Shown piece after piece: positions 58,227-64,000 of a stretch of 64,000 nucleotides of DNA. The notes beneath the pieces were generated by a model. The model made no database searches and was not told the origin of the DNA. It worked only from the letters and a program-made list of their open reading frames with translations. The translations under genes and the position numbers were made by a program. Origin of the DNA: JAKQDH01 sp029558835 (GTDB taxonomy: Bacteria; Planctomycetota; Phycisphaerae; UBA1845); contig DAOQSN010000030.1 of NCBI GenBank assembly GCA_035356615.1, forward strand, positions 1-64,000, written 5' to 3'. Positions within the stretch are counted from its first letter, which is position 1. Each line of letters opens with the position of its first letter.

Positions 58227-60160
58227 GCGGAAACCTCCGCCGCTTCGAGGCGTGCCAGGGCGTTATTGAGGATCTCTCGCACCTGGGCGGCCCCGTCGCG
58301 CACGCCGCTGACGAACTGAAGGTCGCGTGCGATCTGCCGTTTGGCGCGGGCGGGCTCATCAACTTCGTCGGCGGCCAGGCGCCGGTCCGCCGAGAAGCGC
58401 CGCAACTCGATCATCTGGGTGGCGGAGTTGATGATGTGGTAGGCCCGCGTCGATTGCTGCACCTTGCTCCGTAGTTCGTCCACGCGGACGAGGCGGCGGT
58501 TGAAACGCGCCGGGTCGGTGATGAGCCCCTCCAGCTCGTGCAGCAAGTCCATGAATTCGGTGCACAACTTGCTCATCTCGTCCAGCTCGCTCAAACGCTC
58601 CCGCAGTTGCCCGGCCGCCGGCACCCGGCGGCTGTCGTCATGCCAGCGCGTCTGCGCGCGATAGGCGAAACGGGCGGGATCGAGCGGCTCCCGGGCGCAG
58701 CGGTCCAGCGCCTCCCGCAGCGTCATCGGCTGCGTGCCGCGAATGGCCGCCCCGCCTTCGGTGGCGTTGATGACCGTCTGCGGCATCCCCGCGATGTCCT
58801 TCTCGAACTGCTCGAGGTAGGTCAGCAGCAGTTCGTCGGTGTAGACGGTGCCGCCTGCCGCGGCGGGCACCGTCCGCAGGATGGGCCGGTTGCGCGCGAT
58901 GCGCTCCCATTCCTTCATCTCGATGGTCTGGAAGCGGTTCAGCTCGCCGCGCCACGCCCGGTGGATTTCCACGCCGGGGACGTAGAAGACGTGCCCGGTG
59001 AAGGCCAGGTCCTGCCCCACCATAATGATCGGGTTGCAGCCCATGTACTGGGCGACATACAGGGCCAGGTGCGCCACGGTTGCCCCCGCCCGCAGCCCGC
59101 CGCGGTTCCCGAGTTCCTCACCCAACAGCAGCGTGGCCCAGCCGCTGTGCAGCAGCGAGATGGGGCCGGGGTAGTGATCGAGCACGTGCCAGGTCGCCTT
59201 CGGCTCGGCCACCAGGTGCACGGCCTCCAGCCCTTCGACACCCTCTAAGAACTTGCGCGACATCTCGTGGAAATCGAGGCTGGTGACGAAGTCGGGGACG
59301 ATGCCGCGCTGCATGAGGGGCTTGAGGGCGGTCTGCACGGCGATGAGCACGGCCCGGCCCTTCGCTTCCGCCAGCAGGTCAAGATTGCGCGCCAGCGACG
59401 GCCCGGCCGAGATGAGGATGCCCGGCACCCCCGCGAACCGGTCCTTAAGCACGTCGATCGGCGGCGTGCTCACGTAGGTCCGCAGGTTCATGGCGATGTT
59501 CCGGCAGGTGATCTGGGCATTGCTCACCAGCGTCAACAGCGACATGCGGGCGTAAGTGACGTATTCCGCGATCAAGCGCTGGAACGCCTGCTGGGCTTCC
59601 CCGGCCACCTGCATCGACGGCGGATGCGCCACGAACCGGGCACCGAGCATAATCAGCGTGTTGTAGGCGTGCAGACGCTCGTGCAGGCGGGCCTTGTCAT
59701 GGTCCACCAGGATCACGAGACGCTTCGAGGCGATCACTTCGGCCAGGTCCACGCAGGCGAAGGCCGTTGCCAGCAGCCGCACGCTGGGTTCCGTGCACAG
59801 GATGAACGCATCACCCCGCAGCCGCCGGAACAGCGCCCGCACGTGGTAGCCCAGCCCGAAGCCGCTGACCACGAAGCAGAACTTCTCCTCGAGCGGGACC
59901 TTCGCTACCAGCCGCTGGGCCTCGAGCTCCGGATCATGCCGGCTGTGCAGGTACACGCTTTGCCCGGCGGGCGTCGGAAGCTGCACGGTCCAGGCGCCGC
60001 TGCGCGTCGGCTCGACGGGCAGGCGCTCGTCGTCCGCGACGGCATCGACCCGCAATGCAAGCTCCGGATCAACCGCCCAGAGCGCGCGCAGGTTATGCAC
60101 GAACATCGCGTTGCCGACGGCCGGCGCGGCCGAGGTTGTCACTTCAGCAGACTCCGGCAT
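58217..60160 (-). CDS. Maf/DUF115 motility accessory protein
   Basis: 647 residues with the DUF115 (MptE-like/Maf) core: VSGFGLGYHVRALFRRL, then GVPGILISAGPSLARNLDLLAEAKGRAVLIAVQTALKPLMQRGIVPDFVTSLD, and later GATVAHLALYVAQYMGCNPIIMVGQDLAFTG. Maf proteins transfer pseudaminic- or legionaminic-acid-type sugars to flagellin in several bacteria. The C-terminal 170 residues are helical. Start ATG 60160 lies directly after repeat B copy 7, which provides a GTGAGGG sequence 3-9 bases upstream that may act as a weak ribosome-binding site. Coupled by overlap to the nucleotidyltransferase/SPASM gene. Confidence 0.88.
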   Translation of the reverse strand: MPESAEVTTSAAPAVGNAMFVHNLRALWAVDPELALRVDAVADDERLPVEPTRSGAWTVQLPTPAGQSVYLHSRHDPELEAQRLVAKVPLEEKFCFVVSGFGLGYHVRALFRRLRGDAFILCTEPSVRLLATAFACVDLAEVIASKRLVILVDHDKARLHERLHAYNTLIMLGARFVAHPPSMQVAGEAQQAFQRLIAEYVTYARMSLLTLVSNAQITCRNIAMNLRTYVSTPPIDVLKDRFAGVPGILISAGPSLARNLDLLAEAKGRAVLIAVQTALKPLMQRGIVPDFVTSLDFHEMSRKFLEGVEGLEAVHLVAEPKATWHVLDHYPGPISLLHSGWATLLLGEELGNRGGLRAGATVAHLALYVAQYMGCNPIIMVGQDLAFTGHVFYVPGVEIHRAWRGELNRFQTIEMKEWERIARNRPILRTVPAAAGGTVYTDELLLTYLEQFEKDIAGMPQTVINATEGGAAIRGTQPMTLREALDRCAREPLDPARFAYRAQTRWHDDSRRVPAAGQLRERLSELDEMSKLCTEFMDLLHELEGLITDPARFNRRLVRVDELRSKVQQSTRAYHIINSATQMIELRRFSADRRLAADEVDEPARAKRQIARDLQFVSGVRDGAAQVREILNNALARLEAAEVSACR

Positions 60161-60162
60161 CC

Positions 60163-60211
60163 GCCCTCACCCCTACCCCTCTCCCAGGAGGAGAGGGGTT
60201 CTGTCAGGCGC
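60163..60211. repeat. Repeat family B filling the aat-maf gap
   Basis: CCCTCACCCCTACCCCTCTC, CCAGGAGGAGAGGGGTTC, then the tail TGTCAGGCGCTC, which contains the aat stop codon (TGA 60204-60206 on the minus strand). The repeat makes up the whole 43-base spacer between the two genes. Confidence 0.75.
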
Positions 60212-60833
60212 TCTCGGGTTTCGTCTCCACAACCTGCGTCGGGCCGGCCTCGTCGGTGAACGACCGTTCCAGTCGCACCGCGTGACGTAGGCGGCGCAGG
60301 TAATCCCGCCGGGGAATCTCGCGCGCACCAAAGCGGGCCAGGTGCTCCGTCACGAACTGCACGTCCAGGAGCACGAACCCCCGCTCGCGCAGACGTTGCA
60401 CCAGCGCCAGCAGGGCCACCTTCGAGGCGTCGGGCACCCGGTGAAACATCGACTCGCCGAAGAACGCCCCGCCCAGAGCGACGCCGTACAAACCGCCGAC
60501 CAGCCGTTCGCCCTGCCACGCCTCCACGCTATGGGCAAAGCCCAACGCATGCAACGCGCGATAGGCCGTCATGATCGCCGGCGAAATCCACGTCCCCTCC
60601 GCCCGGTCCGCGCAGGCCGCCATCACCTCCGCATACGCCCGGTTCACTTTGATCTCGAACGTGCCCTTGCGAATCGTGGAGCGCAGCGTCCGCGGTGTCC
60701 TCACGGCATCGAACTCGATGATCGCCCGCGGGTCGGGGCTGAACCAATGCACCTGCCCGTCTTCATCCCCCATCGGAAACAGCCCGCAGGCGTAGGCGCT
60801 GAGCAGGAAATGCGGGGTAAGCTCCGGGCTCAT
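60204..60833 (-). CDS. aat: Leucyl/phenylalanyl-tRNA-protein transferase
   Basis: 209 residues, normal for Aat, which adds Leu or Phe to proteins with N-terminal Lys or Arg to mark them for ClpAP. Family segments in order: GLFPMGDEDGQVHWFSPDPRAIIEFD, GTWISPAIMTAYRALHALGFAHSVEAW, LVGGLYGVALGGAFFGESMF, and FVLLDVQFVTEHLARFGAREIPRRDYLRRL. Complete. The last codons and stop are repeat-derived (ESA-stop within the family B tail), so the ancestral C-terminus may have been different. First gene of an aat / maf / nucleotidyltransferase-SPASM group on the minus strand. Confidence 0.95.
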   Translation of the reverse strand: MSPELTPHFLLSAYACGLFPMGDEDGQVHWFSPDPRAIIEFDAVRTPRTLRSTIRKGTFEIKVNRAYAEVMAACADRAEGTWISPAIMTAYRALHALGFAHSVEAWQGERLVGGLYGVALGGAFFGESMFHRVPDASKVALLALVQRLRERGFVLLDVQFVTEHLARFGAREIPRRDYLRRLRHAVRLERSFTDEAGPTQVVETKPESA

Positions 60834-61071
60834 GGGGTCACCGTTACAGGCGTATCCTCCACGCCGCGGGCCGCCGGAGACCGCGTCCGACGGCCCTGAC
60901 GCCGCCGGACCATCATAGGCACATGCCGGCCATTACCAAGACGCGCGCCCGCCAGCCACCGAAGCCCGCCTTGACGACTCGCCGGACGGGGCGATGATGG
61001 GGCAGCGGCTGCGCAGCCCGGCCCACGCATTCGGCGGGTCGGACTGCCCCCGGCCGTGCGGATAACAAGCG

Positions 61072-61905
61072 ATGCGCCCGTTTCCGCTGGCTCCCCTTCT
61101 GGTGTCCGCTCTGCTGCTGACTCTGCTGGTGGGGTATGTCTTCTACGCCACCGACCAGCGGCACCCGGCCGACCCGGGGCTGCCGGACGATTCGCCGACC
61201 GGCGCCCTGCGGGTGCTTACCTGGGACGCCGAAGCGCGCATCCCAGACGAGCCGGGAGTCACGAGTCGTGCCGTCGTGGAGGCGGTAACCGGCTGGGTAA
61301 CGGCTCGGCAACCGCATCTGGTGGTGTTGCAATCGCTGGAGAGCCGGGCCGAGGCGGAGCAGATCGCAGCCGCCCTGGGAGCCGGTTGGACGCTGGAGGC
61401 CGTCCCGCGTTACCCGGGCGAAGCCAACTGGTTGGCGATTCTCGCGGCACCGCCGCTGGTCGTCCGGGCCCGGCACCTGGTGGACGCCCAAAGCGCGGGG
61501 TTTGCCCTGGCGCTCGAGGTGACGACTCCCGGCCGGCACACCGTGCTGGCCGTCTGCGCCGGCGCGGATACGGACGCCGACCGCAGCCGCTACTATCGCG
61601 AGCGAATCCTGCTCTGGTGCACTCAACACCGCCGCAACGTCGTCATTCTGGCGGGTGGGTTGGAGGGAACGGCGGCCGTGTCGGGCGAGGCACCGACGCC
61701 CGGTCCACAAGTGTCGCCGGGTCTGCCGAGCCGCTTGGGCAGTGAGTATCTGGACCTGACTGCTGGTCTCGCCCCGCCGGGGGGCATGCAGTTGACTTCG
61801 CGGTTATGCGTCGCCCCGATCGGCGTGCCCGTGCGCGGCGTTGGAGTCGCGGGTACCACGGCCAATGCGTCGGTGCCGGTACTGGCGGACCTGGGAATAC
61901 CGTGA
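61072..61905 (+). CDS. Membrane-anchored, catalytically degenerate EEP-fold protein
   Basis: 277 residues with one N-terminal helix (6-27). Strands LRVLTWDAEARIP, LVVLQSLES and NVVILAGGLEG line up with the endonuclease/exonuclease/phosphatase fold (usually LRVLTWNI, VVLLQEV, VILAGDFN). The catalytic Asn, Glu and Asp-Asn residues are replaced, so no nuclease or phosphatase activity is expected. I cannot exclude that it is an unrelated protein with similar strand spacing. The ribosome-binding site is poor. Convergent with the small membrane-protein gene. Confidence 0.55.
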   Translation: MRPFPLAPLLVSALLLTLLVGYVFYATDQRHPADPGLPDDSPTGALRVLTWDAEARIPDEPGVTSRAVVEAVTGWVTARQPHLVVLQSLESRAEAEQIAAALGAGWTLEAVPRYPGEANWLAILAAPPLVVRARHLVDAQSAGFALALEVTTPGRHTVLAVCAGADTDADRSRYYRERILLWCTQHRRNVVILAGGLEGTAAVSGEAPTPGPQVSPGLPSRLGSEYLDLTAGLAPPGGMQLTSRLCVAPIGVPVRGVGVAGTTANASVPVLADLGIP

Positions 61906-61930
61906 TCTTCCGGTGGCGCCCGGCGGAGCG

Positions 61931-61960
61931 GCTGAGCGAAGTTAACGTGCTTCGCCGAGC
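61931..61960. terminator. Imperfect hairpin between convergent genes
   Basis: GCTGAGCGAAG / CTTCGCCGAGC around an 8-base loop (TTAACGTG); the inner GCGAAG / CTTCGC six pairs are perfect. No T-tract. Confidence 0.3.
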
Positions 61961-61991
61961 GCGTGCCGACCCACGGAGACAGGGTAGGGCC

Positions 61992-62423
61992 TCAGTTCGC
62001 CGGGAAGAGAACACGGCGGATCCGCTGGAACTGCTCGGCGGCAGTGTCCGGGGAGGGCTCCTCGCCGGGTCGGTGCATCCGCCTCTGCCACGTTTGGGTG
62101 TGCTCGTCGAAGAAATCCGGGCTGATCAGCAGCGCGGCCGGCTGGGGCAGCTCGAGGTCGCTCACCAGTGTTCGCAGGAGGTCGCGTTGCCCGTCGGTGA
62201 GCTGCAAGGCGTGCAGCAGTCCCTCGAAGAGCTGCTGGGAGTCATGCAGCGTCCGCGGGCTGCGCACCTTGTCCTGTCGCCGGGCGAGCAGGTAACTGAC
62301 TACGACAATCGCCCCCACCAACACGAAGCCCAGCAGCAAGTGCAGCCAGGAGCCACCCTGTTGCAGGCGATCGCGTATGCCGCGTAGGGCGTCCGTTAAC
62401 TGAGCGAGAGTGACGGCGCTCAT
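61992..62423 (-). CDS. Small single-helix membrane protein
   Basis: 143 residues. An amphipathic start (VTLAQLTDALRGIRDRLQQGG), one membrane helix (LHLLLGFVLVGAIVVVSYLLA), then a cytoplasmic-looking helical tail with LVSDLELPQPAALLISPDFFDEHTQTWQRRM. No family recognised. ATG 62423 overlaps the HEAT-protein stop by four bases (ATGA), and GGGAGG lies seven bases upstream inside that gene, so the two are translated together and probably act together. Confidence 0.75.
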   Translation of the reverse strand: MSAVTLAQLTDALRGIRDRLQQGGSWLHLLLGFVLVGAIVVVSYLLARRQDKVRSPRTLHDSQQLFEGLLHALQLTDGQRDLLRTLVSDLELPQPAALLISPDFFDEHTQTWQRRMHRPGEEPSPDTAAEQFQRIRRVLFPAN

Positions 62424-64000
62424 GCCGGGGCCTCCCGGGAAGGGGACCGCGGACGGCCTGTCGGCGCCGCCTTCGAGCCCGCGACAACGGGCGTGGGCGC
62501 GCCCGGGCCGGCGGTAAGGCCGTGCAGAATGCGCTCGGCGCGGCGGCGGACCTTCACGTCCGGGTCGCCGTACGCCAGCGTCTCCAGCCGGCCCAGCAGC
62601 GTGCGAAGCTGAAGCCGTTCCACTACCCACAGGGCGCTGAGCCGATGAGCGCTAGAAGCGTGCTCGAGCATGTCCAGCAAGGCACTTCCCGCCTCGCTCA
62701 CCTGCAAGCGCAACAAAGCCTGGATCGCATTGGCGCGCACGCGGTTGTGCGGCGACGACAGCTTCTCCTCCAGTTGCGGCACCCGCTCCGTCAGTTCCAG
62801 AGCATCCAGCGCGTCAATCGCGTTGGCCTGCACGCGCTCGTCCGGGTCGTGCAGCAGATCCCGGAGGATGCGCAACGTCGTCGGTCCGGGCAACTCGGTC
62901 AGCAGGCCCACCGCGTGGCTGCGCACGGTCGCGTTCGCATCGTGCGCCAGGCGGTAGAGTTGCTCAGCCAGCTCGGAGACCAGGCCGAGCGTCCGCGCCA
63001 GTTGCAGCCCGCGGAGGCGCGTGGCCGAGTCTCCATCGGCCAGTTTCGCCCGCACCCGCACCAGCAACGGCCCCCTCTGGGCCTTGAGGGTTTCTCGCAA
63101 AGTCGCCTGCTCGGCCGGGCCCAACCGGTCGAAACGCCCCCAGACTTGCTCCCACCACGTCGCCTGCGCCGGACCGCCGGAAGCGGACGGGCCACGTCTG
63201 GCAACCGGCCCTGACGTCGCCATGAGGTCCGTCTCAGCCGGTATCGCGGTCGATCGTGCCGCGGTGCCTCCGGCGGGGGACTGAAGCACCCGACGCGCCC
63301 GGCGTCGCCGCAACTCGCGGGTCGCGGTACGCGCCGCTCCCGGGTCGCGATGGTTGCCGGCCAGGGCGAGCAATTCGTGCGTGGCCTCGTGCTCATCCTC
63401 CACCAACGCCCAGGTGACGGCCCGGGCCAGGGCGGGCTGCTCCGCCTGCAAGCCGCGGCGATACAGGGCGAACTTGTGCTCCCGGTCGACGCCGCTGGCC
63501 GCCAGCAGCCGAACCGCGCGCGGGCCCGTTTCGCCGGCGGCCGTGCAGATGCCGTCCCAGTGCTGCTGCAAACCGGGCAGGGCACGCACCCACCGGCACC
63601 GGCGTCCGATTTCGGCGTCCGCCAGCAGCCACGTCTGCGCCAGCAAGGCCCGCAGCAGGGCGGGGTCTTGCGCATGAGCGACAGCGTCCGCTGCCGCCGT
63701 CCTCACTTGCGGTATCGCCAGGGCCCGCAACGCAAAACCCGCCAGGCGCGCGTCCGGCGTCCGCCGCAGCAGCGTCTCGAGGGCGTGCACGATCCGCGTG
63801 CGCGGCTCGGCCAGCTTGGCCTGTAGGTCGGGCTCGGTCCAGTCAATCAGCCACAACGCCGCCAGCAAGGCCTTCGGTTGCAGGTGCACTTCCCAACAAC
63901 TCAGGGCCCCGCGCGCCGCTTCCACCAAGTGCCTGGTCTGCTGTTGCAGGCCCGGCAGGTCAGTAGCGGCCACGCCGGCCGCCCGTCGATCCACGAGCCG
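62420..64000 (-). CDS. HEAT-repeat protein, 5' end outside the window
   Basis: The frame is open to the end of the window (a GTG at 63994 is unlikely to be the true start). The C-terminal 250 residues are HEAT/PBS-lyase-type repeats: VRSHAVGLLTELPG, DDPDERVQANAIDALDAL-like units and NRVRANAIQALLRL, ending in VKVRRRAERILHGL. The first half is Ala/Arg/Leu-rich and may also be helical repeats, separated by a disordered Pro/Ser/Gly stretch near residues 255-285. HEAT stacks are protein-binding scaffolds. Coupled by ATGA overlap to the small membrane protein, which may anchor it. Confidence 0.8.
   Translation of the reverse strand, partial: RLVDRRAAGVAATDLPGLQQQTRHLVEAARGALSCWEVHLQPKALLAALWLIDWTEPDLQAKLAEPRTRIVHALETLLRRTPDARLAGFALRALAIPQVRTAAADAVAHAQDPALLRALLAQTWLLADAEIGRRCRWVRALPGLQQHWDGICTAAGETGPRAVRLLAASGVDREHKFALYRRGLQAEQPALARAVTWALVEDEHEATHELLALAGNHRDPGAARTATRELRRRRARRVLQSPAGGTAARSTAIPAETDLMATSGPVARRGPSASGGPAQATWWEQVWGRFDRLGPAEQATLRETLKAQRGPLLVRVRAKLADGDSATRLRGLQLARTLGLVSELAEQLYRLAHDANATVRSHAVGLLTELPGPTTLRILRDLLHDPDERVQANAIDALDALELTERVPQLEEKLSSPHNRVRANAIQALLRLQVSEAGSALLDMLEHASSAHRLSALWVVERLQLRTLLGRLETLAYGDPDVKVRRRAERILHGLTAGPGAPTPVVAGSKAAPTGRPRSPSREAPA

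Overview
The window is GC-rich DNA from what is most likely a planctomycete, probably of the Phycisphaerae. The evidence is indirect but consistent. Two secreted proteins end in calcium-loop (dockerin type I-like) segments. There is an ABC-ATPase / ABC-2 permease / GldG-like / DUF4340 operon, and a sugar-nucleotide transferase fused to a degenerate radical-SAM/SPASM region next to a Maf/DUF115 protein. The gene layout is loose, with several families of dispersed palindromic repeats in the gaps. No rRNA, tRNA, CRISPR array or complete insertion sequence was seen.

Layout. 1-7.8 kb: an IS1380 transposase remnant, an S8 lipoprotein protease, the thiazole synthase Thi4, a secreted M14 carboxypeptidase with a dockerin-like tail, and a secreted ankyrin protein. 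8-9.8 kb: a PH-like fragment and RarD. 9.8-14.6 kb: a type III restriction-modification operon on the minus strand (mod, a DUF4258/DUF2283 toxin-antitoxin-like pair, res), with translationally coupled junctions. 14.8-24.3 kb: a TGS GTPase, a secreted protein with 13 internal repeats, a polyisoprenyl-phosphate sugar transferase, a lipoprotein, a double-VanZ membrane protein, and a response regulator with an XRE output domain. 24.7-36.8 kb: two ABC export systems on opposite strands (a GldG/DUF4340 type and a YbhG/F/S-R type), with an LpxH-like phosphoesterase between them. 36.9-39.2 kb: a membrane protein, a decayed PIN/antitoxin locus and a 3' fragment of purD. 39.5-51 kb: an ALDH7-type dehydrogenase, a MacB-like permease, a sigma-70 factor, a large membrane-TPR protein, ribosomal protein S18, a Trm112-like protein and aconitase. 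51-64 kb: an HD-GYP protein, a zinc-ribbon protein coupled to trpD, mnmE, the degenerate radical-SAM/Maf pair, aat, a degenerate EEP-fold protein, a small membrane protein and a HEAT-repeat protein running off the end.

The most unusual property is the repeats. At least five families are present. One (family B, a CCCTCACCC-rich palindrome) has been accepted in frame inside three genes: mnmE, the type III mod gene and the TPR gene. It also supplies the stop codon of aat. Another (family A, ends GGTGGCATGNCCAAGC) sits between the ATPase and permease genes of both ABC operons. A third (family E) lies between convergent gene ends at both of its sites. A 135-base promoter-leader module ending in a GTG start codon occurs twice: once intact before the repeat protein, and once fused to the truncated IS1380 transposase.

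All assignments rest on reading translated sequence and motifs by eye. No similarity search was run.
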